A DNA stretch of 41,017 nucleotides from an uncultured Clostridia bacterium (lineage in GTDB: Bacteria; Bacillota; Clostridia; Oscillospirales; Acutalibacteraceae), in contig CANARN010000014.1 in the NCBI GenBank assembly GCA_947364045.1, positions 1-41,017 on the forward strand, given 5' to 3'. Made by a program: the position numbers and the translations under genes. Positions 8,195-15,397 of the stretch are shown here, piece after piece. Position 1 is the stretch's first letter. The number at the start of each line of letters is the position of its first letter. The notes beneath the pieces were generated by a model. That model did no database searches, was not told the DNA's origin, and was given only the letters and a program-made list of their open reading frames with translations.

Positions 8195-8321
8195 AGAAAA
8201 TCCGATTATATGTATATGCAGCGGATATTATGATGAAACAGCACTTACTTAGTATCTGATTTATAATGAATAAAAGCAGTTGACACGAAAAAGATGAACA
8301 GTTAAAGAATCATATTATTTT

Positions 8322-8352
8322 AAGGCGTAGTAAAAAGTCCTCCGCCTTTTTA
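8322..8352 (+). terminator. Terminator ahead of the ccdA operon
   Basis: AAGGCG (8322-8327) pairs with CGCCTT (8343-8348), followed by TTTT. It ends just before the regulatory palindrome at 8353 and isolates the redox operon from upstream transcription. Confidence 0.5.
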
Positions 8353-8394
8353 TGTGATAACATCACGGAAAGCGGTAAGGAAATTCGATAAAAT
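8353..8394 (+). promoter_or_regulatory. Crp/Fnr-type operator and promoter of the ccdA operon
   Basis: The palindrome TGTGATAACATCACG (8353-8367) is followed 22 bases after its first 14 by a -10 box, TAAAAT (8389-8394). There is no good -35, as expected for an activator-dependent (class II) promoter. The palindrome centre is near -41 from the expected start. The same box with the same spacing recurs at 10708 and 14717. Confidence 0.75.
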
Positions 8395-8426
8395 AACACT
8401 ATAAGCTGACGAAAGGAATTCGACGC

Positions 8427-9092
8427 ATGAATTATATCATTACATTTTTAGAGGGGATAATCTCCTTTATATCACCGTGTATGCTACCGATGTTACCTAT
8501 TTACATTTCATATTTTGCGGGGCAAAGCAAAAACGTTGATAACAAAAATCCCAAGATGATATTTAAGGTTATTGCCTTTGTGGTGGGCTTTACGGTTGTA
8601 TTTACGGCTCTCGGGCTTTTCTCGGGAACGCTTGGAAAACTGCTTTCCGAATATCAAGCAATCATAAATATAGTTTCCGGCGTTATTGTAATATTGTTCG
8701 GCCTTTCTTATTTGGAGGTTTTCCGCATTCCGTTTTTTAAGGGAATGAATAAGGGTTATAAAGTAACGGGAATTGCATCGGCTTTTTTATTCGGAGCAAT
8801 TTATTCCATCAGTTTAACCCCTTGCGTTGGAGCTTTTCTCGGCTCTGCACTCATGCTTGCTTCAAGCGCAGGCGGTGCTTTAAAAGGTGCAACATTATTG
8901 CTGACATATTCCCTGGGATTGGGCATTCCGTTTATATTTTCCGCAGTGCTGCTCGATAAGCTATCGGGAGCCTTTACCTTCATCAAAAAACATTATAAGG
9001 TAATCAATTTGGTTAGCGGTATTTTATTGATAATAGTCGGACTTGCAATGGCATTTGGACTTTTAAATTCACTTTTGGCTATTACTATGTGA
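8427..9092 (+). CDS. ccdA: CcdA-type transmembrane thiol transporter
   Basis: A 221-residue integral membrane protein of the CcdA/DsbD-beta family, which passes reducing equivalents from cytoplasmic thioredoxin across the membrane to outward-facing thiol proteins. Six hydrophobic segments are visible. The two reactive cysteines are Cys18 in the first helix (ISPCMLPMLP) and Cys133 in the fourth (SLTPCVGAF). The start at 8427 has GAAAGGA upstream. It begins an operon with a TlpA-like thioredoxin, an FTR-like protein, a ferredoxin and a NapH-like protein, so its electron donor may be unusual. Confidence 0.93.
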   Translation: MNYIITFLEGIISFISPCMLPMLPIYISYFAGQSKNVDNKNPKMIFKVIAFVVGFTVVFTALGLFSGTLGKLLSEYQAIINIVSGVIVILFGLSYLEVFRIPFFKGMNKGYKVTGIASAFLFGAIYSISLTPCVGAFLGSALMLASSAGGALKGATLLLTYSLGLGIPFIFSAVLLDKLSGAFTFIKKHYKVINLVSGILLIIVGLAMAFGLLNSLLAITM

Positions 9093-9101
9093 GGTGAGAA
9101 A

Positions 9102-9662
9102 ATGAAAAACAAGGTATGGATTATAATTGCAGTCACATTTGTTGCGATTATGATACTTGCGGCAGTGCTATATCCGAAGCTTTCGGAAAAGTATTCTACT
9201 GATGAAAAGCAGAATAACGCTTCTTTTGAAAATGTGGTTCAAGCGGATGATTTCACTGTTTATGATTCGGAAATGAATAAAGTAAAACTTTCAGATTACT
9301 TTGGCCAACCAATTGTCATAAACTTTTGGACATCTTGGTGCGGCCCATGTAAGTCCGAGCTTCCGGCATTTGATGTGATGTACGAAAAATACGGTGATGA
9401 GGTCGTATTTATGATGATAAATCTCACCGACGGATATAACGAAACAGTAAACGGTGTCAAAGAATTCGTACTTGACAGCGGCTACAGTTTCCCCGTATAT
9501 TACGACATCGAATATAACGCCTCTAATACCTACGGCGTTCGCTCTATTCCTCAAACCGTATTGATCAATGCAGACGGTTCGCTTTATGATACACGAGTTG
9601 GTGCCATGAGCGAAGTTGTTTTGGAAAATTATATTAAGCAAATGATAGGAGAAGAACAATGA
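9102..9662 (+). CDS. Membrane-anchored TlpA/ResA-like thioredoxin
   Basis: A 186-residue protein with an N-terminal membrane anchor (about residues 5-24) and an extracellular AhpC/TSA-type thioredoxin fold. The active site is WCGPC (Cys80 and Cys83), and the cis-Pro loop is visible at RSIPQTV. Such proteins reduce disulfides outside the membrane and take electrons from CcdA. It has GAGGTG upstream, follows ccdA by 9 bp and overlaps the next gene by 4 bp. No cytochrome c gene is nearby, so a role in oxidative repair or sulfur chemistry is more likely than cytochrome maturation (inferred). Confidence 0.92.
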   Translation: MKNKVWIIIAVTFVAIMILAAVLYPKLSEKYSTDEKQNNASFENVVQADDFTVYDSEMNKVKLSDYFGQPIVINFWTSWCGPCKSELPAFDVMYEKYGDEVVFMMINLTDGYNETVNGVKEFVLDSGYSFPVYYDIEYNASNTYGVRSIPQTVLINADGSLYDTRVGAMSEVVLENYIKQMIGEEQ

Positions 9663-9856
9663 AAATCAAATTAAATCCCGATACGGAAATTGTCAACACC
9701 ATAAAAGAAGGACTGAAAAAGACAGGCGGTTACTGCCCTTGCCGCAGAGAAAAAACAGATGATACCAAGTGTATGTGCAGGGAATTCAAAGATCAGATCG
9801 CCGATCCCAATTTCGAAGGCTTTTGCCACTGTATGCTCTACTACAAGGAAAAGTAA
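9659..9856 (+). CDS. Small ferredoxin:thioredoxin/disulfide reductase-like protein
   Basis: A 65-residue protein with six cysteines in three CxC pairs: CPC (26, 28), CMC (38, 40) and CHC (56, 58). This is the layout of the catalytic subunit of ferredoxin-thioredoxin reductase, whose [4Fe-4S] cluster and redox disulfide convert ferredoxin electrons to a dithiol. The Cys spacing (12 and 16 residues between pairs) differs from the plant and cyanobacterial enzyme, and the protein is much shorter. It overlaps tlpA by 4 bp and precedes a ferredoxin gene, which supports a ferredoxin-to-thiol role. No FTR variable subunit is present. Confidence 0.8.
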   Translation: MKIKLNPDTEIVNTIKEGLKKTGGYCPCRREKTDDTKCMCREFKDQIADPNFEGFCHCMLYYKEK

Positions 9857-9915
9857 TATCAGCATCAAATACCGTAATAAAATATAATAAGCTAATTTTA
9901 ATCGGAGGAATAAGT

Positions 9916-10119
9916 ATGGCGTCTAAACGATATGCGACCGTAGATAAAAGAATTTGCGTTGCCTGCGGTGCCTGTGAAAACATTTGCCCGTTAGGGGCGA
10001 TAAAGGTACATAAAGGATGTTTTGCAAAGGTTGCACAAGACAAATGCGTAGGATGCGGAAAATGCGAAAAGGTTTGCCCGGCAAACAGTATTACAATGGA
10101 AAGCAGGGTGAACATATGA
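9916..10119 (+). CDS. 2[4Fe-4S] ferredoxin
   Basis: A 67-residue ferredoxin with two cluster motifs, CVACGACENICP and CVGCGKCEKVCP. The start at 9916 is set by CGGAGGA nine bases upstream. Its stop overlaps the ATG of the NapH-like gene (ATGA). It is the likely electron carrier for the neighbouring FTR-like or NapH-like proteins. Confidence 0.95.
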   Translation: MASKRYATVDKRICVACGACENICPLGAIKVHKGCFAKVAQDKCVGCGKCEKVCPANSITMESRVNI

Positions 10120-10712
10120 AAACAAAGAAAAAGCATTGGTACGACTATTTATGGATATGGTCCATTGTATATTTTGCACTCGGTTTTTTCAATATTCTGT
10201 TTGCTTGGCTCGGTATGGTTGATTTTCTGTTGCCGCTCATACTCGCTGCATTTGGCGGTAACAAGTTTTTCTGCAACCACCTTTGCGGCAGAGGGCAACT
10301 CTATTGTAAGCTGGGCGGAGATCTTAAATGTTCCCGAAACAAGCCAACACCGAAATGGATGGCATCCAAATGGTTTCGATATGGTTTTCTGATATTTTTC
10401 CTTGCCATGTTCGGCAATATGGTTTTTCAGACCTACCTTGTGGCAAGCGGTTCGGAAAATCTGCGTGAAGCAATCAAACTGTTTTGGACATTCCGTATTC
10501 CGTGGGGATGGACATATTCGGGAAGTATATTCCCGGATTGGGTGGCACAGTTCAGCTTCGGATTTTACAGCCTGATGCTCACATCGCTTCTAATCGGTCT
10601 TATTGTTATGATTTTCTTTAAGCCGAGAACGTGGTGTGCTTTCTGTCCGATGGGAACAATGACACAGGCCATCTGCAAATTAAGGAACAGAAAAGCAATA
10701 AGCGATAAGTGA
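10116..10712 (+). CDS. NapH/CcoG-like iron-sulfur membrane protein
   Basis: A 198-residue protein with about four membrane segments and two cytoplasmic Cys motifs. The first is CNHLCGRGQLYC with a further Cys in DLKCSRNK. The second, near the C-terminus, is CAFCPMGTMTQAIC. These resemble the NapH/NosR/CcoG family, which carry electrons at the membrane. It lacks the usual terminal ferredoxin domains; the separate ferredoxin gene just upstream could supply them. The stop codon lies inside the next regulatory palindrome. Which donor it uses (quinol, ferredoxin or thiol) cannot be told. Confidence 0.8.
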   Translation: MKTKKKHWYDYLWIWSIVYFALGFFNILFAWLGMVDFLLPLILAAFGGNKFFCNHLCGRGQLYCKLGGDLKCSRNKPTPKWMASKWFRYGFLIFFLAMFGNMVFQTYLVASGSENLREAIKLFWTFRIPWGWTYSGSIFPDWVAQFSFGFYSLMLTSLLIGLIVMIFFKPRTWCAFCPMGTMTQAICKLRNRKAISDK

Positions 10713-10749
10713 TAACATCACAGAACTCTGATTTCAAATCGGTTAAAAT
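10708..10749 (+). promoter_or_regulatory. Crp/Fnr-type operator and promoter of the trx operon
   Basis: AGTGATAACATCACA (10708-10722) is followed at the same spacing as the other two copies by a -10 box, TAAAAT (10744-10749). The box overlaps the stop codon of the preceding gene, so it gives internal re-initiation of transcription rather than a separate intergenic region. Confidence 0.75.
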
Positions 10750-10781
10750 AAAGACACAATAAAACAAAGGAGGACACGAAG

Positions 10782-11087
10782 ATGTCTGTCATTAAAATTA
10801 ATAAAGAAAATTTTGCAAGTGAAGTTTTAAATTCTAATAAACCTGTACTTCTCGATTTCTATGCCGATTGGTGCGGCCCTTGCCGTATGGTGGGTCCGAT
10901 CGTATCGGAAATCGCAAATGAACGAAGCGATGTCAAAGTCGGTAAAATCAATGTGGACGAACAACCGGAACTTGCGGCACAGTTTCAGGTAATGAGCATC
11001 CCGATGCTTGCTGTAATCAAAAACGGAGAGCTCGAAAATCAGGTTGTGGGCTATAGACCGAAAGAGCAAATTGAAGCAATGCTGTAA
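10782..11087 (+). CDS. trxA: Thioredoxin
   Basis: A 101-residue cytoplasmic thioredoxin with active site WCGPC (Cys31, Cys34) and the cis-Pro segment MSIPML. A strong ribosome site (GGAGGA) precedes the ATG. It heads a thiol operon with a rhodanese and a CoA-disulfide reductase. No thioredoxin reductase gene lies in the window, so the FTR-like protein upstream is a possible reductant (inference). Confidence 0.96.
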   Translation: MSVIKINKENFASEVLNSNKPVLLDFYADWCGPCRMVGPIVSEIANERSDVKVGKINVDEQPELAAQFQVMSIPMLAVIKNGELENQVVGYRPKEQIEAML

Positions 11088-11097
11088 GGAGAAAAAG

Positions 11098-11421
11098 ATG
11101 GGACTGTTTAATTTCTTCCGCAACACCGCCGACATCAACACCGGTGTTGCGGAATACGAAACAAACGACGGCGCTGTACTGCTTGATGTGAGAACGGCAG
11201 AGGAATACCGTGACGGGCACATTGACGGAAGTGTTAATTTACCTCTTGATAGAATTTCTTCCATTGAGGACGCTGTCAAAGACAAAAACACACCGCTTTA
11301 TGTGCATTGTTACAGCGGCAGCAGAAGCGGTCAGGCTGTAGCCTATCTTAAACGAATGGGCTACACAAACGCAAAAAATATCGGAGGCATCAGCAGCTAC
11401 CGTGGAAAGGTGGTAAAATAA
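11098..11421 (+). CDS. Single-domain rhodanese
   Basis: A 107-residue rhodanese-like sulfurtransferase with persulfide-forming Cys71 in HCYSGSRSG and the typical LLDVRTAEEY strand. The start at 11098 is set by AAGGAG upstream. It ends directly before the ATG of the CoA-disulfide reductase gene, which has its own rhodanese domain. Together they suggest handling of persulfides or polysulfide. Confidence 0.93.
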   Translation: MGLFNFFRNTADINTGVAEYETNDGAVLLDVRTAEEYRDGHIDGSVNLPLDRISSIEDAVKDKNTPLYVHCYSGSRSGQAVAYLKRMGYTNAKNIGGISSYRGKVVK

Positions 11422-13113
11422 ATGAAGGTTGTAATTATAGGCGGTGTTGCAGGCGGTGCTACTGCGGCGGCGAGAATACGCAGGCTTTCGGAACAAGCGG
11501 AAATCGTTGTTTTTGAGCGTTCGGGATTTATCTCCTATGCCAACTGCGGTCTGCCGTACTACATCGGCGGCACCATTGAAGATGAAAATGAGCTGACCTT
11601 GCAGACTCCCGAAAGCTTTTGGGAACGGTTCAGAGTTAAAATGCATGTACATCATGAGGTTACGGTAATTCATCCTGAAAGCAAAACCGTCACCGTAAAA
11701 AATCTTGAAAACGGCAAAGTCTTTACCGAGAGCTACGACAAGCTACTTCTCTCTCCCGGCGCAAAGCCGATAAAGCCCGGCTTTGACGGCATTGACAGCG
11801 ATAAGATATTCACCCTCCGCACCGTTGAGGATACATTGAAAATTAAAAAATATACTGACGAGCAAAATCCCAAATCGGCTGTTGTCGTTGGCGGCGGGTT
11901 TATCGGTATCGAGGCTGCGGAAAACCTGCGTGACCTTGGAATTGATGTGACTCTGGTAGAAGCCGCAGACCAGCTTATGGCTCCCTTTGACGGAGATATG
12001 GCTTCGTTTATTCATGCCGAAATCCGCAAAAACGGTATCCATCTGATGCTTGATACTATGGTGGAGGGCTTTGCCGATGCCGATTGCGGTATTGATGTAA
12101 GGCTCAAAAATGCTCCGACACTTCATTCCGATATGGTTGTAATGGCAATCGGCGTCGCTCCCGAAACCACACTTGCAAAAGATGCGGGCTTAGAACTTGG
12201 CATTAAAGGCAGTATTGCGGTCAATGACAAAATGGAAACATCTATACCTGACATTTATGCGGTTGGAGATGCGGTTCAGATCAAAAATTTTGTAACGGAT
12301 AAGGACACACTCATCTCTCTTGCCGGACCTGCAAACAAGCAAGGAAGAATTGCCGCCGACAACATTTGCGGCGGTGACAGTCATTACACAGGCGGTCAAG
12401 GCAGTTCTGTTATTAAAATATTTGATATAACTGCCGCTGCTACCGGTATTAACGAAAAAATGGCAAAATCCCTTGGTATTGCCGCAGATAAGGTCATTCT
12501 ATCTCCCATGAGCCATGCAGGATATTATCCCGGCGGTAAGATTATGACCTTAAAGGTGTTGTTCGAGAAAGACACATATCGTCTGCTCGGGGCTCAAATT
12601 GTAGGCTTTGAAGGCGTCGATAAACGGATAGATGTACTTGCAACCGCTATCCGTGCCGGAATAAAAGCATATAAACTTACAGAACTTGACCTAGCCTATG
12701 CTCCGCCGTATTCCTCCGCAAAGGACCCTGTGAATATGGCAGGCTATATGATTGAAAACATGAAAAACGGCATTGTAAAGCAATGGTATTATGAGGAAGA
12801 TGAAACACTTCCCCGTGACGGCAGTGTAACACTGCTTGATACCCGCACGCCAATGGAGTACAGCATGGGTCATGCGGACGGATTCATCAATATTCCCGTT
12901 GACGAGCTACGGGAACGCTTGGATGAGCTTGACAAAAGCAAGCCTGTGTATGTCATATGCCAAAGCGGATTGAGAAGCTATATCGCAAGCAGAATTTTAA
13001 TGGGAAACGGTTTTGATGCCTATAACTTTGCCGGCGGATTCCGTTTTTATGACGCAGTCCGCAATGATAAAGCATTAAATAAAAAATCCACTCCCTGCGG
13101 AATGGATGATTAA
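11422..13113 (+). CDS. cdr: CoA-disulfide reductase fused to rhodanese
   Basis: A 563-residue flavoprotein of the CoADR-RHD type. The N-terminal FAD motif is GGVAGGATAAARIRR, and the redox-active Cys42 lies in SYANCGLPYYIGG. The NAD(P)H motif is VVVGGGFIGIEAAENL. The C-terminal rhodanese domain starts at about residue 465 and has Cys513 in VICQSGLRS. These enzymes reduce CoA disulfide, CoA persulfide or polysulfide. The gene ends its operon before a strong terminator. Its length is normal for the fused family. Confidence 0.93.
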   Translation: MKVVIIGGVAGGATAAARIRRLSEQAEIVVFERSGFISYANCGLPYYIGGTIEDENELTLQTPESFWERFRVKMHVHHEVTVIHPESKTVTVKNLENGKVFTESYDKLLLSPGAKPIKPGFDGIDSDKIFTLRTVEDTLKIKKYTDEQNPKSAVVVGGGFIGIEAAENLRDLGIDVTLVEAADQLMAPFDGDMASFIHAEIRKNGIHLMLDTMVEGFADADCGIDVRLKNAPTLHSDMVVMAIGVAPETTLAKDAGLELGIKGSIAVNDKMETSIPDIYAVGDAVQIKNFVTDKDTLISLAGPANKQGRIAADNICGGDSHYTGGQGSSVIKIFDITAAATGINEKMAKSLGIAADKVILSPMSHAGYYPGGKIMTLKVLFEKDTYRLLGAQIVGFEGVDKRIDVLATAIRAGIKAYKLTELDLAYAPPYSSAKDPVNMAGYMIENMKNGIVKQWYYEEDETLPRDGSVTLLDTRTPMEYSMGHADGFINIPVDELRERLDELDKSKPVYVICQSGLRSYIASRILMGNGFDAYNFAGGFRFYDAVRNDKALNKKSTPCGMDD

Positions 13114-13119
13114 AAGAAT

Positions 13120-13156
13120 AAGCGCTGAGAATTCCATTTTGAGAAGCTCAGCGCTT
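13120..13156. terminator. Bidirectional terminator between cdr and the Crp/Fnr gene
   Basis: A 10-bp stem of AAGCGCTGAG (13120-13129) and CTCAGCGCTT (13147-13156) lies between convergent genes. Confidence 0.75.
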
Positions 13157-13163
13157 TGCTTTA

Positions 13164-13820
13164 TCAATCTATAATTTTTTCAAGACCTTTTTTATCTGTA
13201 ATAATAATTATTCCCCGAGATAATGAAATAAGACCCTCGTTAACAAAATATTTCAGCATTCGCGTTACAACTTCACGTGGGCTGCCGAGGTGGTTGCCGA
13301 TTGTTTCGTGGGTGATTTTAAGAATGTTAGTGCCTTCGATGGTTGCCTCATTCAAAAGAAAATCAGCAAGTCTTTTATCAAAGCTTTTCCACATCACTTG
13401 GTCTATCAGCCACATTACATCTGAAAATCGACTTGCCATAACTTCGTTTGTGTAATTGGCAAGCGGTGCGGAAACATCCATAATATTTTTGTAAACTTCT
13501 GATGGGATGACTAAAACCTCAGTTTCCTTTTCAGCAGTAATGGTAATATCAAACTGAATGCTGTTCATAATGCAGGATGCGGAGAACAGGCAAATATCAC
13601 GCTCAAAAAGGCGGTACATCGTAATCTCTCTGCCATCATCGGATATGGTAAAAGCACGAATTTGACCGGATAGCACAAGGAGCAGTCCCGTACAATTCTG
13701 CGAACCATTATGCAAAAGTTCACCCTTGCCGAATTTACGAACAAAAGATGAACTTGTAAGCGTGTCTTGCTGTGATTTCGTCAATTTATCAAATACCGGT
13801 AAGTATGTTAGGTAATTCAT
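13164..13820 (-). CDS. Crp/Fnr-family redox regulator
   Basis: A 218-residue regulator with an N-terminal cyclic-nucleotide-binding-type domain, a long dimer helix and a C-terminal winged helix-turn-helix. The recognition helix reads SPREVVTRML. Its R-E-x-x-x-R pattern matches the CRP residues that read TGTGA, so it is a good candidate for the TGTGATAACATCACA boxes of this island. There is no FNR-type four-Cys cluster, but Cys77 and Cys83 (ICLFSASC) could act as a thiol switch. The start at 13820 has AAGGAG upstream. It is transcribed divergently from the DUF134 gene. Confidence 0.9.
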   Translation of the reverse strand: MNYLTYLPVFDKLTKSQQDTLTSSSFVRKFGKGELLHNGSQNCTGLLLVLSGQIRAFTISDDGREITMYRLFERDICLFSASCIMNSIQFDITITAEKETEVLVIPSEVYKNIMDVSAPLANYTNEVMASRFSDVMWLIDQVMWKSFDKRLADFLLNEATIEGTNILKITHETIGNHLGSPREVVTRMLKYFVNEGLISLSRGIIIITDKKGLEKIID

Positions 13821-13848
13821 AAGTAGCGTCTCCTTTTTTCGTACTTTA

Positions 13849-13914
13849 AGTATAGCATAATTTCGGGCATATGTCAATAAAGTTATTGACATATGCTCGA
13901 AACGGCGTTATACT
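13849..13914. promoter_or_regulatory. Symmetric divergent promoters with a shared palindrome
   Basis: Leftward promoter: TTGACA (13877-13872), 17 bp, TATACT (13854-13849). Rightward promoter: TTGACA (13886-13891), 17 bp, TATACT (13909-13914). A perfect palindrome with 14-bp arms, GCATATGTCAATAA (13867-13880) and TTATTGACATATGC (13883-13896), covers both -35 boxes. One bound protein could therefore shut both genes. The DUF134 protein or the Crp/Fnr protein is the likely binder. Confidence 0.8.
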
Positions 13915-13932
13915 ATGTGATGAGGTGATGAA

Positions 13933-14712
13933 ATGCCAAGACCGACGAAATGCCGCCGAGTGTGTTATTTCCCTGAAGTTCTTGAATTTTCTCCAACGGG
14001 AGCAGTGAGCGGGGAGCCAATTGTTTTGACAGTTGATGAGCTTGAAACCATACGACTGATTGACAAAGAAAATTTAAGCCAAGAAGAATGCGGGGCACAA
14101 CTCGGCGTAGGCAGAACAACCGCACAGAAAATCTATGAAACCGCAAGGAAAAAGATAGCAGACGCACTTGTGCTTGGCTGCGCACTGAAAATTGAGGGCG
14201 GCGAGTTTCAGCTTTGCAGCGGCAGTGCAGACTTTTGCTATAAAAAAGACTGTATCAAACGACAAATTCAAAAAGAATACAAAACAGAAAAAGGAGCAAA
14301 TATTATGAGAATCGCAGTAACTTACAAAAACGGAAAAATCTTTCAGCATTTCGGTCACACCGAGCAATTCAAATTGTACGATATTGAAGACGGCAAGGTC
14401 ATTAAAACAGAGCTTATAGATACCAACGACTCCGGCCACGGTGCATTGGCCGGCGTACTCTCCGCTGTAAAAGCAGATGTACTTATTTGCGGCGGTATTG
14501 GTGGTGGCGCACAAATGGCACTGGCAGAAAACGGAATAAAGCTATACGGCGGCGTTAGCGGCAATGCCGATGAGGCGGTAAATGCTTTTGTTGCCGGCAA
14601 TCTTGCCTTCAATCCCAATGTGCAGTGTGAGCACCACGATCATGAACACGGTGGGGAACCCCATACCTGCGGCGACCACGGCTGCGGTCACGGGCATTGC
14701 GGGAATCATTGA
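13933..14712 (+). CDS. DUF134 DNA-binding domain fused to NifX/NafY-like domain
   Basis: A 259-residue fusion. Residues 1-124 are a DUF134/UPF0251 protein with a helix-turn-helix (LSQEECGAQLGVGRTTAQ) and Cys-containing ends. Residues 125-259 begin MRIAVTYKNG and form a dinitrogenase Fe-Mo-cofactor-type (RNase-H-like) domain, followed by a His/Cys-rich tail (HHDHEHGG, then CGDHGCGHGHCG). A strong ribosome site (AAAGGAG) and ATG at 14305 lie exactly at the domain junction, so a separate second product is possible. No nitrogenase genes are present; a metal or Fe-S regulatory role is inferred. It follows a sigma-A promoter at 13886-13914. Confidence 0.88.
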   Translation: MPRPTKCRRVCYFPEVLEFSPTGAVSGEPIVLTVDELETIRLIDKENLSQEECGAQLGVGRTTAQKIYETARKKIADALVLGCALKIEGGEFQLCSGSADFCYKKDCIKRQIQKEYKTEKGANIMRIAVTYKNGKIFQHFGHTEQFKLYDIEDGKVIKTELIDTNDSGHGALAGVLSAVKADVLICGGIGGGAQMALAENGIKLYGGVSGNADEAVNAFVAGNLAFNPNVQCEHHDHEHGGEPHTCGDHGCGHGHCGNH

Positions 14713-14716
14713 GAAA

Positions 14717-14758
14717 TGTGATAACATCACAGAATTGTAATCTGAAATATGCTATTAT
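14717..14758 (+). promoter_or_regulatory. Crp/Fnr-type operator and promoter of the rubredoxin operon
   Basis: The perfect palindrome TGTGATAACATCACA (14717-14731) is followed by TATTAT (14753-14758) at exactly the spacing seen at 8353 and 10708. No -35 box is visible. Confidence 0.75.
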
Positions 14759-14779
14759 TCGGCTAAAGGAGGCGTTAAT

Positions 14780-15397
14780 ATGAAGCAATATATTTGTACG
14801 GTCTGCGGATATATCCATGAAACCGACGACGAATTGCCCGATGATTTCAAGTGTCCGCTTTGCGGTGCGGGTAAGGACGCTTTTGTGCTGAAAGAGGAAA
14901 CCCCTAAAGCAGAAACAATCCTTGAAAAGCCGCATACAGAAAAAGAATTATCCCCAATGGAGATGAGCATCATTTGCTCCAATCTTGCAAGAGGGTGCGA
15001 AAAGCAGTATATGCCTGAAGAATCTGAAAATTTTAGAAAACTTGCAGACTTCTTCCGTCAAAAAGCAGAACCTGTCAGCAATGCAGGCACAGAGGCACTG
15101 CTTGAATTGATTAATCATGATATTTCGGTAGGATTTCCTTACGGAAAAGCAGCTGCAGAAGAGCGGCCCGACCGTGGCGCACTTCGCTGTCAGGTGTGGG
15201 CAGAAAAGGTAACAAGAATGTTGCAGTCACTTCTCACCCGATATGAGGTTGAGGGTAACAAGATGCTTGAAAACACAGGTGTGTATGTCTGCACAGTCTG
15301 CGGATTTGTATTCGTTGGCGATGCGCCGCCTGCGCTTTGTCCCGTCTGTAAAGTTCCTGCGTGGAAGTTTGAAAAGATAGAAGGAGATGCAAGATAA
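14780..15397 (+). CDS. Two-rubredoxin-domain protein
   Basis: A 205-residue protein. The N-terminal rubredoxin domain has CTVCGYIH and [12 protein letters not shown] helical middle segment of about 120 residues follows, then a second, shorter rubrerythrin-type rubredoxin knuckle with CTVCGFVF and [11 protein letters not shown]. Each would hold one Fe(Cys)4. It probably delivers electrons to the rubrerythrin or desulfoferrodoxin encoded next. The ribosome site is AAAGGAGG. It overlaps the next start by one base (TAATG). The function of the middle region is unknown. Confidence 0.85.
   Translation: MKQYICTVCGYIHETDDELPDDFKCPLCGAGKDAFVLKEETPKAETILEKPHTEKELSPMEMSIICSNLARGCEKQYMPEESENFRKLADFFRQKAEPVSNAGTEALLELINHDISVGFPYGKAAAEERPDRGALRCQVWAEKVTRMLQSLLTRYEVEGNKMLENTGVYVCTVCGFVFVGDAPPALCPVCKVPAWKFEKIEGDAR

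Noticed and set aside
8427-9662. Cytochrome c maturation locus
   Set aside because: CcdA and a ResA-like protein are present, but there are no CXXCH proteins, ResB/ResC or haem lyase genes in the window.
11239-12399. Long minus-strand ORFs opposite the rhodanese and CoA-disulfide reductase genes
   Set aside because: The plus-strand frames are clear enzymes; the opposite frames have low-complexity, unrecognisable products.
13933-14712. Nitrogen-fixation gene
   Set aside because: The NifX-like domain alone does not indicate nitrogenase; no nif genes are near, and DUF134 fusions of this kind occur in non-fixing anaerobes.
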